Shown: in pieces, positions 11,491 through 24,182 of the stretch
Position numbering within the stretch: the first letter of the stretch is position 1
Layout of the letters: every line of letters starts with the position of its first letter
From: Endomychus coccineus
Taxonomy: Eukaryota > Arthropoda > Insecta > Coleoptera > Endomychidae
NCBI GenBank assembly: GCA_958510875.1
Contig: OY294069.1
Location: 165,043,111 to 165,107,110, forward strand
Reading direction: 5' to 3'
DNA length: 64,000 bases
Notes under the pieces: generated by a model
Database searches by the model: none
The model's input: only the letters and a program-made list of their open reading frames with translations
What the model was told of the DNA's origin: nothing
Program-made: the position numbers and the translations under genes

Positions 11491-14400
11491 CCGATAATTA
11501 AGACTAAAGGTGCAACAAATGTATATTAATGCTGAATGGTCAACCATCAAGGTATCTTTCAACATAGTTCCTATGTTAGGGCATATTATAATCTGTGTAT
11601 TTAATATGGATTATGATTTTACTTAGTACACAATCGAACGTAATACTATCTCAAATATTACTTTAGTTTTGTTGGTAAGCCTCTATTTCATATTCTAGGC
11701 CAAACATAAATCCAATTTTCTTGGAACTGGGCTGAAGCTACAGCTCCATTACTCGAACTAGTTATTATTGTACTGATGTAATTGATTTGAACCAACAAAA
11801 GTTCTAATTGGTCTCTTGTTATCTTCTCTTTTCTTTATTTCAATACTAGTTATTTGTGTTCGTGAGTGATAAATACTGTTCAAGCGTGAAAGAAAGTATA
11901 CTAGTTGGCAACGTTGCCCTCAGCAAGGTTTCGTAAGCAGTCGAGACACTAGAATCTGATTGGCCGGCCATTGACGTAGCCCGAAGTAGAAAATAAGTCG
12001 ACTTTTTCCGTTTTATGAAGAAATAACGAAGACGGTATCTAATGAAGACAAATGATGTTATTGTTATTATTATCAAATCGTTGAAGCTATGCATATGCTG
12101 GCAGCAGACTCCACTGATGAGATGCTAAGATCCTCAAACTTTTCACAAATATGAGAGATAAAGATTAATCTCATGGATGTATGTATTTGGAATTTATTTT
12201 AGGTTATGTACAATTTGAATGTCGTGGTTGGTAAAAGAGGGAAGGCAGTTACGAATGATTGAAAGAACGGAATGATACAAAAATCTATCACATAATATGG
12301 AAGGAAATATCACAGAATAACATGACTAGCTGCTGCAAAATATAAAGTTAGGTAGCTATTGCTGATGATATGTGAAAAAAAGTAATTCATAACTTGAACT
12401 TGATGAATATGAACCTATGCAAAGAAAACCCTTGTTCAAAAATTTAAGGTATTAACCACAGAAACTGAATGCCTGGTATGAATGAGGATAATAAGGTACT
12501 GGACCTTTTTTCTTCGAAGAAAGCCATACGAAAAGGAAGATTTCAGGTTCTCTCCAATGAGATCTTCTTGTTTCTGTATCTACAGAAAATTTTGCCTACG
12601 AATGTGACTTCTACCAAACATTACTACAAATATTTTAATTTAATTTAAAGAGAGATATATTATTGCATCTTTCTCCTTCGCCTCCAAATTCTAGAAATGA
12701 AGTTTGACGGATAAGCTATAAAATGGTATTTATTCCAGTCAAAATGTCATGATTCATTTGTTTATAGGCCAAAATATTGGATTTACTATGTAGATGACAT
12801 CCGTCAACTTATTCTCAATGAAACTAAATGTGTTCTAGTTTTTTACTAGCCTAATTGGTTGTACGGTTATATGGAGAAATTGGGAGAATGATAATATCTT
12901 CTAAATCAGATAAATTTGTACCTATTAGAAGCTACACATGGCGGCTGTTGACTCTAAAATATGGTGATGGGACATTTTTAACTGTATTATTTATTAATGG
13001 CGAATTAAAAGGGGGTCTGAGAACCTAAATCCAATTTATTTTACAGATTTGGACAGCTAAGATTTAATCTTAAATGTTGTCATTATGTGTAGTTTTTGAA
13101 GTGCCGGCGAAAACAGACTTTTCGTGGGCCAATCATATTTTTGATACAACGAATTATTGAATGGTCAATTTTGTTAGCCTGTATTAATCAAATTTTACTC
13201 TCCTCTGGTCGAGATCTTCCTAATTGAATTAAGTACAACTTATTTTCGTAAGAGATATTTATTTACTAAAAAAATAACAACGGATATCTAATCTCTTAAA
13301 TTACCTCTTAACATTCTTTTTGGCTAGTTAACATATATGTCTATTCTTTACACCCTCACCTCACATTGATTTACTATTTAAGTTTAATTTTTATTTGTTT
13401 AATACTCCTCAGCATCGCCAGAATAAAATTAATTTACGATAATAATAGCATTATATACATCAAACACAGGTACTATACTGAACCCCCACAGAATACAAGA
13501 CAGAATACTATGTCAAATTTTGACTATTTTCTGCTGTTTTCGTCTTCGTGTTGTTAGCTACCTATTTGCTATCAGCCAATCTTTTCCTATTTCGCAGTCA
13601 TATAGTGGGGACAGTGTCTCAAAGGGTGGACTTCTTTCTCTATTCAGTTATTATAGATTGTACTGCAGTCACAACGAGATATGCATATATTCTTAAAAAC
13701 GTATATGATTGGTCGCTGGGTTCAAGGTTGAGGCATTATACTCGATCTGCCTAAAGTGAACTATTGAGCTGTATTTCGTTACCATTCGGTTGCAGATTAT
13801 ATGCGTGTGAAGTGAATACTGTACCTACCATTTGAATTCGTGATGCATATTCAAACATATACTTATCTTGTAACTGTACTGCAATATTTGAATCTCGTTA
13901 AATTAGATATAATTGAATAGTAATACTTATTTTTCTATTTGTGGGTTTGTTTTGTATGGTAAGGCACAGCCTCCCCTGTCAATCAGAATTAGCCGTCGCT
14001 GGTTCTTTAGTTTTACTAATTACAATGATGAAGTAATATAATGAATTCACATGAAAAAGATACCATCTAAGAAGTCACATTCATAATTTATTGAATTGAC
14101 AATCTCAGGTTTGAAACAATAAGAATTTACGTCGAATAAATCATTCATTATGCAAGTTTATATACACTGATATTCCAACCATGGCCGACATAATCGACGA
14201 GCTGGCGTGATCTTCGATATTAGCGAGCCTTGATTCCAACATGTTGAAGAATCACATTAACAGTGTGAATCTAGTTGCAGCACTGGGGATGTATAAAGAA
14301 ATCTAATAATCATAAGTATGTATAAAATACTAGGTCGCCGATACCTGGAAATAATCCGTGGAATACGTATCAATAACATGATTAGTTCATGTCAAAGACA

Positions 14401-17275
14401 ACAGACAACTCATTAAACAAACATCAATATTTTTAGGTCTTTGTGTTTTCGGCGTTAGAATTCCGTTCCATTTATATTCTTCGGCTTATTAGTTTATTTT
14501 TGGTAGTATTCGATTTAGTTGTAATATATTGAATAGTTTGCTTGCAGTGATCAATAATACGGCTGAACAATAGTATACAATCCCTCTTACGCTATTTACA
14601 TAGAAATCAATGTGAACAAATATGGAACATCCATTGTTACATTGAAATCTAGAAAGGTTACGCCCACGCCTTATGGACTAATGTATATTCTGAAATAACA
14701 AATATGATTAAAGAAAGTAAAATTTTATCTTTCTTCTATTGCACAAGATTTGTTTCTCCTGTATTTCGATTCCAACCTGTATTTCGATTCCAACCTGTCC
14801 CCACCTCAGCAGTTTAGATTCTATGACGATAATTAATTAAATAACTAACATTCTATGATTCTAGCTTTAAAGAACTTTCCTTAAGTTCATGTGCAAGGTC
14901 CATAATATGGATTCCTTTAATAAATGGCGATGCGCATTTTGAAACAATCAGGCATTATAATTGACCCAGAAATCCTCAATTGGATGACTGTAGCACAAGA
15001 ACAATCTTTAGCATAACCTTAAAACTGTCTGGTAAGTAAGTTTGATTCATGAAAATTTCATTTTACTAAAGGTTGGCGATTTTGTTGGATATTTTGGGGT
15101 TGTTTCTTTACTTATCAAAATAAATCAAATGTTTTTCGCCTTCGTCAGTATTCAATATCACATTTATCCCACATCGCATTTTGTTGAATCAGATACGGCG
15201 AAGTTAAGATCTTCGAAAAATACCTTATCCTTAAGGCGTTGATTAAGACTGAAGATCACATAACATTAATGATGCTATTTCGCAAAATAGATTGTCAGTG
15301 AAAACTGTGTGAGGAATGTTTCCGAATAATTAATTTTGAATCCGCGAACAATGAATAAGTTTAAAAACTCCAGTCCTTTACAAAGATGCAGCCAGAGGAG
15401 GCATTGAAAATGACGAAAAAATAAAAATTCTCTCTCTCCGCGCTTTTTTGGTATTTAATTTTCCTGTAGAATTGTACAGAAGTTTTACAATTTTTTAGTA
15501 TAACAGAAGGAATATTTGGAATATTCTGACTTGAAATCGTATGCAATGTTGGAATATGAACTACATATTTGTTTTTAATGCTGAACATGCGATTGATGAT
15601 GTCGATGGCTATTGCTGAAGTGAACTGCAGACATCAGTGCGGGTAACATCAAAGTTAAAATTCGTAATTGTTTTGAAAAAACGGTAGTACATAAAATTTT
15701 GTATATACCCAGGTCTTAATGGGAATATGATGCCCTTTAGCGTGTAACAGCCCTAGGTTAACGCCTCGAGCGGAAAAGGCAAAGAATGATCCAAATTTGA
15801 ACTACATTTAAGTATTGGACATTCATCTTTATTAAAATTTAAATCTGTCTCCAAAAAACATCTATTAGAATGTGAATTATTTAACATAGATTAATTTTTG
15901 AATCTCAATTTGAATGCATGTATGCAGCGGTATATAACGTTTTAATAAGTTCGTCAAAGACGGTGATAAAAGGGCGTTCTTTCATGGCGCGCCTGTCAGA
16001 CCTAGAACATATGCATGTTGCATCCGAATAATTTCCAAGCGGTCGTGTGGTAAGTATAAAATACTTTTTTAAAGATGGTGTTAAACTGAAATTGAATTGA
16101 TGTAGGTACTGTACATTTATTTTATTATTCCTGGAACTGATTTACAAGATATTAAAAATTCTCCAATTAGTTGATAACCGTGCTTCTATCGCGAGTTACT
16201 GCCGTGAGTGAAGTAAGAGTGAGTCGGTCCAATACACCGCTGATTTAAACTCAACCTGCTGTATGTTTATGACGTGTGCATATATTTTTGTATAAAGCAT
16301 TAGTAAATTTACTCAACTTTACTAAGTATTATAAATAAATAAAAGCACATAGTGACATTTTCAATGTTGAAGAATTCATACGAGCTGAGCTTAGAAATCG
16401 GCTGCTACTGTGATCTCCAATAATGTTTGTTATTCACTATATCCGCTTCAGTGGAGGAATATCGGGTTCAACAATTTATCTAACTTATTTAACGTCCTCA
16501 TTATTTTAAAGGAAATTCTACTATTGTCTCCAAAAATCTATAAATTACTACGCCTCTGGATGTAAGTTGCATTCGGTCAGCATGGACCAAAAGAAATAAT
16601 TACATCGTAGTGATAAATTTAAGTTATAAATGGAATGATAGAATTATATCGTGGCGATGCATTGACCCCGAGATGTTCTCATATATAATTATTATGCTCT
16701 CTATTTTCACCATACGTATCGAAATGAAGACACGTGACGACTAAATATTTTGCCAATCTGGCGAATTTTGATACAGTGAAAACAAAAGAGGAAATCGCAT
16801 CTAGCACCATGCCAAGATGTTATTTTCAGAGTCGCGCATCCTTAGCTTTATTATGTTTCGGATGCTTTGTTTACATGATCTGATTTGCAGGCAATGCTCT
16901 TCCGTCTTCCTTCTGTTCCCTAGTGAAATATATAAACACTTTCTACGGAAGAATAACATTCGGTATTTTGGGAATTAGTGTTAAGTGTAATTCAGTTAGT
17001 TGCAATATGCTGGTGAAAAAATCATTATGCAAGTGTCTATTGAATCTAATTCAAAAGCAGTGATGATTGATTTTTTGTTAGTTGATAGTTGTTAAGATCT
17101 ATTAACAAAAATTATCTCCTAAATATTGTTATACTTTATAATAAGCATTTTGTCATCACGTTCAGTTGAAATAAAATAAACTAACAGGAACCTTTTAGTA
17201 TCATAAATGTGGGGTTGACAACATTATCTGAGAAAACATTTTCCAAGAACGATTTTATATAAACAGGGTAGGTAG
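11491..17275. other. Long spacer without recognised genes
   Basis: About 5.8 kb of A+T-rich sequence. Short open frames near 11846-12094, 13366-13754 and 15042-15588 have no recognisable motifs. No repeat termini, tRNA or rRNA were recognised. Intronic or intergenic origin cannot be distinguished. Confidence 0.5.
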
Positions 17276-17478
17276 TTTGACCCTTATTTAAGTACATACA
17301 AGGTGTTTCCTAAGTAATGTGAGAAAATTTAAGAGTGTGATTCCTCATGCCTTTTTTTCAGCGGTTTTGGGATATGTAATGAAGTTGATTGAATAATTAT
17401 TTTCTCGAAAACCGTGTTTTGTCAAAATAAATAGCTGGACGATTTTCTGCCCTATATTGTTTAATGGCCATCAAATAT

Positions 17479-17688
17479 TCATGACCCCATTCCCGTAAAC
17501 GTTGATAGTTCACTAGGGTTTGTTTTTTTATCAATCGTGTGATATTTAAAACCCATTTTAAGCAAAATTCTCCTCAGACTTGAAATGCTACAGGAAATAT
17601 TTGTTTCGTCGTAGGTCAGCCTATTTCTCAGAAAAACCAGCGTAGGTATAGATTGTTTTTCATATATTTTATAAATTGTCAGCATCAC
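17479..17688 (-). pseudogene. Possible IS630/Tc1-like transposase N-terminal fragment
   Basis: The minus-strand frame contains SCSISSLRRILLKMGFKYHTIDKK, which resembles the helix-turn-helix segment of arthropod DDE_3-type transposases (TSLRRLLKxxGFKxK pattern). It is about 70 codons. A sequence resembling a mariner-type end (CAAGGTGTTTCCTAAG) occurs at about 17299, but no matching inverted end was found above 17700. The assignment rests on one short motif. Confidence 0.4.
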
Positions 17689-17700
17689 TTGAATTAAAAT

Positions 17701-18980
17701 CTCTTTTTACAAAGATTGATATAGTTCTTCTGAAGTGACACTAACAGATGCACACTACCAGCACAAGCTCTAGGACACTGGTAAAACAAAAATCACTTGC
17801 CTGAAAACCAAAAAGAACTAAAAATAAAAAGTTATGTTTCATATTTATATTCTTAGGTATATAATAGCTCCGAATGGTCTATTTCTTTCTACTTAAAATG
17901 GTATAATTAGGGTTCAGGTAATAAAAAATGTTAAACTATGGTACTGCCCGAAAAGGTGGTAAATTTTGTGCCTTTCAGGGTCAGAGGGATACCTAGGGTT
18001 TTATTGCAGTCAAAAGGTCAAGAAATATGAACAATACTCCCATAAAAGGAATCTCCTGGTATCAATATCAGGACTTGTGGAAAATTACTACGTAACTGGT
18101 TCACAAAATTCTATTGCAACTGAGATGTCATACTTTATTCAATAAATAGGCTACCCAATTATTTTATAATGTGTATGTTGCCTTTTATACTGTGTATATG
18201 TTGCCTAGTGTTTGTAGTGCAGTCCACATTATTAATCTTAGCAATCATAACATCCTTGAAATCGATAACTGTGACTAATAGAAATCTCCATGCGGTCAAC
18301 CGTTTTATGACGCTGTCAACAAAAACACCCTGTGCGCTCTTAACTTTTATTTATAGGGGTTCTAACTTTCACTAGAAGTGTACAACAACTCTTTCTCTAC
18401 AAAGTTCAGCTGAACAAATTTACGTTATTTCCTGTAAGTTTGAATATAAAGAGTTTTTGTTCCATTCCTGAGTTATGATTCATTTCAAAATCCTGGACTT
18501 CTTCGAATTGAGACGAAGCATTCGTTTTCGTAACGGCTTTTCGAAAAATTAGAATTTACACTCACGCACATCACCATATACATCGTAATTCTCACACCCA
18601 TTTGTACAATTTGTAATGATACACTCATTAAAAGTCGAGAACCTTCCTATATTAATGCCTCTACAAGAACACGAACTTGTCAGAAATTGCAGGTTATACC
18701 TGATAGCAGGCCACAAAATGTTATCCGATATCATTCTGAGTGTAGTTAAAATGGTAATGCATCATTTATTTTCTCTAATTACCCAGTACGGAATTGATCG
18801 ATCTATAATCCGAAGTTATAATTTCGGAAATGCTTCCGACATTATACAATAAAGAGTAACAACAATCCCATGGTTTTATCTATCTGACTTGAATATATTA
18901 TATTTGTATATCTATATTAATTTCATGTTACTGCCAAGTGGTTTCAAAATGGTATCAATTATGTTAGATAGAAATTGAAA
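17701..18980. other. Spacer, no recognised feature
   Basis: Open frames at 18169-18375 and 18616-18852 have no recognisable motifs. Confidence 0.45.
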
Positions 18981-19935
18981 TACCGGGGATATCAAAAATT
19001 ATCTTGGTCAAGGGTGGTTGTGGAATCTAAAACGTGTGTCTTACTTTACGTTTGAAATAATTATGTCACTGTCAAACTGACATCATCAATAACCTACAAA
19101 TTTCATACCTATTTATTTCAGTTGTAAAACAATAATGAACTACAAATTATGAAATAATTATGTGAACTTTGAACCTTTTCAGAGGTCGTGATAGCCACAA
19201 TGCGGGTCAAAAACGGTTTTGAAATAGTTAATTTTCCGTAAATCGAATGAAGTTCACGTGAGAAGCCCGTAGCACGCGAGTTAGAAAAGTGCAAACTGGT
19301 TGTACCTAATACGGCTTTACGACGACTTTTCGCGTACCGTTTTCGCTCCATGTAGTTAGATTTAGTATCGGACCGTGCCCGACGGCCCTTCTTTTTTCGA
19401 TAAATGTCCATTAAATGGGAAAATTTAATTAAAACAGTTTGAGCTATTCTCAGATCTCAGCTACGCGCATCTAACGAGCGACGTACCAAAGGTAATTTTC
19501 TCGCGACTAAAATATACACGAAGCGGGTAAAAGCTAGCGGCCCATAGCCAAAAACAATTTTTTTACAATTGGCGCTGGTCGCACGGGGCAAGAAACGGCC
19601 CCAAATTAACAAGACCGAGGTAAATTACACGCAGCGAGCTCCTCGAGGCATATGTCAAAATGATTTCGTTCGAAGCTAATTACATAGGACGTCTGGCGTT
19701 CAAGCAATTATGTTTTTAGATAATTCGAACCTTCTAATTTCGATAGGCCACGTGAAAATCCCGGAGTTGAAAGCGCTAAAGACTTCTGAGTGTTACAATA
19801 TTCGTATAAAATTGCGAAATTTCGCACTTTTAAAAACTTCAAATTAATTATGACAATTATTTCAAACGTAAAGTAAGACACACGTTTTAGATTCCACAAC
19901 CATCCTTGACCAAGATAATTTTTGATATCCCGGTA
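18981..19935. mobile_element. Non-autonomous DNA element with TACCGGG ends
   Basis: The left end (TACCGGGGATATCAAAAATT from 18981) is inverted at the right end (ending 19935), and similarity continues for about 85-100 bp through TTGGTCAAGGGTGGTTGTGG and the TTACTTTACGTTTGAAATAA segment. The interior (about 19164-19850) has no transposase. Parts of the interior recur at 27262-27720 and 37078-37350. The structure fits a non-autonomous inverted-repeat transposon; the superfamily is not assigned. Confidence 0.75.
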
Positions 19936-20079
19936 TTTCATATAATTTACTCTTTCAATAACTACACTGCAATGAATAGTAAAATGTCTAAATTCTAAAT
20001 TAGTACTCTGATGATGGTTCAATTGTGGAAGCCGTTACTTTGTGATAGTTTATTTTAACGAAATAATAAATGAAACTAC

Positions 20080-20197
20080 TTTCGCACTTTTAGAAACTTC
20101 AAAGTAATTATGACATAATTATTTCAAACGTAAAGTAAGACACACGTTTTAGATTTCACAACCACCCTTGACCAAGATAATTTTTGATATCCCGGTA
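20080..20197. repeat. Solo terminus of the TACCGGG element family
   Basis: This segment repeats the right-hand terminal 115 bp of the 18981-19935 element in the same orientation, ending in ATATCCCGGTA. It could be the remains of a second element or a local duplication. Confidence 0.75.
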
Positions 20198-20321
20198 GAT
20201 TGAAAAACAATTCCATATAATCCAAACATGTGGCATACATTTTCTCACATTTGTTCCTTCACAATTTTTTGGTTTGGCCATATAGTCCAGTCAATAAGAG
20301 CGAAACTTTCTAAGAAAAAAG

Positions 20322-21262
20322 CGGGGCCTGGTATCGGAATTTCTTCTGGCATGATGTTCTCTGGCCCACGTAAATCATTCGTTTTAAATTATGAATAATT
20401 AAATTATAAATTACAGAATTTATTTCAAACAATGTTATAATGACATGCGATTGTCAGCACTTTAAAAAAAAATTACACATCATATTCCAATATTGTAGCT
20501 TTAAATAAACAGTTACAAACTTGTATAATTTTTTTTAATTTTTCTTCATTTTCCACATAATCTCAATGTTATTTTCAGACGTTTTTGATGTCAAATTCGT
20601 AATCAGCAACCACAAAAACACCTATAGCGACTTATCACACGATAATTTGAATGAGTGTTTTTCCTTGTAATTTTCTTTGATTTTTCGGGAATTGTTGTTT
20701 TTAGCATTATTTAATTTTTTGTAATTCAACATGCACATCGAAAACACAAGTGTTGATCAACATGAGACTCAAAAAACTACATTTAAAAGAAAGAAGAATT
20801 CATAAAACAAATTACTTCGTTTTTTCCGGAAAATGATATTTTTCAACTTTTTCAACATAGAAAAATTTTCTTTTCAGGTTTTCCACAGTTTTCGCAAATT
20901 TTCCTGGTTTTGGTCTATTTTGGATCGAACTACGCGACTGCTATCATCTTTTATGTATAAAACGATAATTGTGTGGAAAAAGAGCAAATTTGTATGAAAA
21001 TAACCACATTTCCCTGATTTTCCGCCCATAGAATGAGTTTTCCGGGAAAATTACCTCGGAATCTTGTTCAGTGACTCAAAAACCTCCTAGAACCCTGTTT
21101 CGTGGCTTGATTTCAATTTTTTTATAAATTAAAAATTATCTTAAATAATGGGGTGAAAAAGGGTTAAATTAGCGTTTAGTGGTGAATGGGAGGTCTTTGG
21201 AATTTAGCTTGCTACGTGGGCCATAGAACATCATGCAAAAAAAAATCCGATATCACGCCCTG
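20322..21262. mobile_element. Non-autonomous inverted-repeat element of about 0.94 kb
   Basis: The left end (about 20322-20375: GGGGCCTGGTATCGGAATTT, then GCATGATGTTCTCTGGCCCA) is matched in inverse orientation at about 21212-21262 (ATGGCCCACGTAGC complement; ATATCACGCCCTG). The inverted repeats are about 50 bp and imperfect. The interior is A+T-rich with no transposase. Superfamily unknown. Confidence 0.65.
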
Positions 21263-22194
21263 CATATGGTTCTGTAAATCTTTAATAAGTCTAATGGACC
21301 AATACCATTCACCGAAAAAGTCCAACATTCAATAAGTTTAATACATTGACTTTTCCAATTTTGAACCACAAGCAAATAAAATTCAGCTTCATCCGACTTT
21401 CTGAACTATTATATACAATATAACTTCTGCGGGGAAATTGCACCGAATTATTTCATTCATATTAGTCTACTAACAAACATTTCTGTCCATTTCAAATTCT
21501 GAAACGTGTAGGAAATTCAATAAGCCGTATTCGTATCATTTTACAGTAACCTTGGAGAGGGTTCAAGCGTTAACTTCATTTAACTAAATTACATTGTTAC
21601 AAAATGCAAGGAAAAGTACAATATGGATAAACATTTCAATCTGATAAATGTACATTCAAGTTCTCATTTTTATTCCATGCATCTTTTGGACGCCATATGG
21701 AATTTACCTGCGTAAATGCTACAAAATATATCCAACAAAAATTTAAGTTAATTTATTACCCTTTTATCGATGCTACCTCCTAAAATCAAAATTTCAGTTA
21801 ATATGCAGAATTAAGTAACATTATGGAATATATGACCGAAATTAAGTGTTTTGGGTATAGGAAAGTGAATTAGAACTAGGGCTCATTTTCATAATATAAT
21901 TATTGAATCATGAGAAGAAAAAATGGAGTTTTCATGTTAAAAGAATGCGATTTTATTTATTTTCTGGACACATACATGTTTGCGCAACCAGTAAATTATT
22001 TATTGCATGTGATACGTTCAATCTTCAATATTTACGATCACTAAAAATGGTAATTCACATGAAAATGGTGTATATCGGATAACTCAAAAACGGTTCATTT
22101 TCGGGTTTTGAATCAGAATCAAGAAAGGAATCCGAAAAAAAATTTATAATACAGGAGTTCCCATTAAAAATAACAAAATGTTTGGGCTGGATTT

Positions 22195-22500
22195 TCGATA
22201 TTTCCTTCAGTCTATGTTACAGGTTCCTTTGAAGTCTGAAAATTTCCAGAATAGTGCTGCTTCTAGTTCTCTATACAACATCCCCAGTTTTTTCCTCATA
22301 GTTTCTGCACACCATTAGGGATTTTGTGGCTTTGATGGTTATCTCTTTTTCATGATTGGAAGTTTTTTATCTAGTGTAATTCCAATTCGATGGTTTTTAG
22401 GTTAAGATTCTTTTTCCTTGTAAAGGAAACAAGGTGGTTTTGGTGATGTTAACGTTAAGTCCCATCGATTGGCACCATTATTTATTATATTCAAGGCCTC
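22195..22500 (-). pseudogene. Jockey-like LINE reverse-transcriptase fragment
   Basis: Minus-strand frames read EALNIINNGANRWDLTL, then HRIGITLDKKL and ITIKATKSLMVCRN. This order matches the end of a Jockey-type reverse transcriptase (INxWCRRWxLxL, LGVTLDxxLTW, KAxKSLMxCRR). Stops and frameshifts are frequent. The fragment is about 300 bp with no recognisable 3' tail. Confidence 0.6.
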
Positions 22501-23700
22501 TTTGAACTATGCCGCAGAGGGTATTTTCGAACAACCTATTAAAATTTTAGCTCTTAATCTTTAAAAGAACAAGAGTTATGAATTTTTGAAATTTCGAGCA
22601 AAATCGATTTTTTGCAATTTGCGGGGTCACCGCTGGACCAATCGTCAATATTTTCCGTCTTTTTACGGCGCATAACCTTATTGAAAGTTTTATTTTTTTA
22701 ACTCAATCCGACGATGTCCGACGCGGTTTTTGGCCATTTTTAACATTTTTTTTGGACCATTTGCGATGATCAAAAAGTGTTCGATTTTAGTTTCTTCAAT
22801 TTGTATCATAATTATATACTTAATGCAATTTTTTTCTCCGAACTCAGAATTAAAAACTCCAAAAAGCTAATTCTATCACACTATCTAGCAATTTTGATGT
22901 GATCGAAGTATTTCGTGTATGATTTTATTCATCATTATATAATTTTGTTATAATAGTATTATAAAGATATAGCTATCCAACCAAACTTCAAACCGTCGAA
23001 AGTATTTTATTCATTCGTTCAGAATGAATCCATTTTGCTGCCCTGATCTAGGTTCAATAAAAACTGACATTCCTAAGTACATTCAAGAGATTTTCGGACC
23101 GAACCCGTGACGGTTCGGTAAGTGCTTTTACATTTTATGGGGCCAAAGTATCTCGTTTCTATTTACGATGATATACAATACTTAAATTGTACAAAATGAC
23201 ACGTTTAGGACTCAAAATATTTTGACCGTTCATAAATAAAGCGTTTTATGTCTTGTTAAACTCATAGGAAATATGAATTAGAACGAATTTATTTATATTA
23301 TAGTTACTTCAGTGTACGACGACCCACATCCAACTATTTAGTTTTGAAGTTATATTCGTCTATGTTTATAAAATAACTTAATATGTAAGTAACTAACGTC
23401 GAAATGCTCGATTCAATCTAGTCGAGCGTTTGCCGTCTACTATATGAGTTATAGATTTGTTAAATGTTGCAGCTTCTAAAAGGATTGTTGAACATGAGAT
23501 GCGACATGAACACGTACTGTTTAATATGAAAGAGATTGTTTAACAAATTCAGCTATTTGATATACAAAAATACCAAAACATTGCATGGAGTACTTGGAAA
23601 ACTGCCTTACATCCTCCTTAAACGTAATTGTTCTTATTCGTGAATTTATTGTTGTGGTTATAGACATGTTAGACGTTTTTGCTTACATTCAACAATTTCT
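22501..23700. other. Spacer, no recognised gene
   Basis: A+T-rich, with a possible repeat-like stretch at 22520-22780 (TTTTTTGCAATTTGCGGGGT). Nothing was matched elsewhere in the window. Confidence 0.4.
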
Positions 23701-23960
23701 ATTATACATAAATTCTCGGGTCACTTTAACACTTATGCTTTATATTTTCTCGTCTTTACGTCCGTTTCGGTCTCACGACCATCATCAGAAGACTTATTAT
23801 GTCTAAAACTGGATTACTTAAAACTAATTGTATTACACAATTAGTTATTTCCAATAAACCTTTTTCTATTAGCTCGTAAATCTAACATCTGGTTTGAAAG
23901 TAGATACTTGAACCTAATGTTCTCGTTTCTAGTCGTTCATAGACTTAGTTCTCTTGTAAA
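23701..23960 (-). mobile_element. Penelope-like element terminal fragment with hammerhead motif
   Basis: The segment contains AAATTCTCGGGTCACT and the hammerhead motif at 23752-23793 on the minus strand. It is followed at 23830-23950, in plus orientation, by sequence also found near 51680-51760 (TTTTTCTATTAGCTCGTAAA). This mirrors the inverted arrangement at the 5' end of the 51-kb copy, so it is the junction of an inverted terminal repeat with 3'-region sequence. No coding part remains. Confidence 0.7.
23752..23793 (-). ncRNA. Hammerhead ribozyme motif (PLE-associated)
   Basis: Read on the minus strand: GTCTT, CTGATGA, T, GGTC-GTGA-GACC (stem II), GAA, ACGGACGT, A, AAGAC. GTCTT and AAGAC pair as stem I; the conserved CUGAUGA and GAA core residues are intact. 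One unpaired base lies between CUGAUGA and stem II. Stem III (ACGG/ACGT) has one mismatch against the 34.5-kb copy. Hammerheads are known in Penelope-like elements; cleavage here is inferred, not shown. Confidence 0.78.
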
Positions 23961-24182
23961 CAACACCAAAAAACGGAAGGAATATACGTAGTAAACATTT
24001 TTTGATAGTTTATTAGAAAACTTCCACTTAATGCTTTTTAAACCGGACAAATTAACGTGAGCAAGCACAAAACAATAAGAAACGGACTTTTGCGACCTAA
24101 CTTTGTGACGCCACGATATTATGAGTCATCAGTATTCCGGCCTGTCACTAGAATAGGCTCTTAAACTCTTATTTGGACTTAC

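Noticed and set aside
13366..13754. Hydrophobic short frames that could be membrane peptides
   Set aside because: A+T-rich sequence gives hydrophobic translations by chance; no start, splice or family support.
18169..18375. 68-codon hydrophobic frame
   Set aside because: No motif and not supported by any neighbouring feature.
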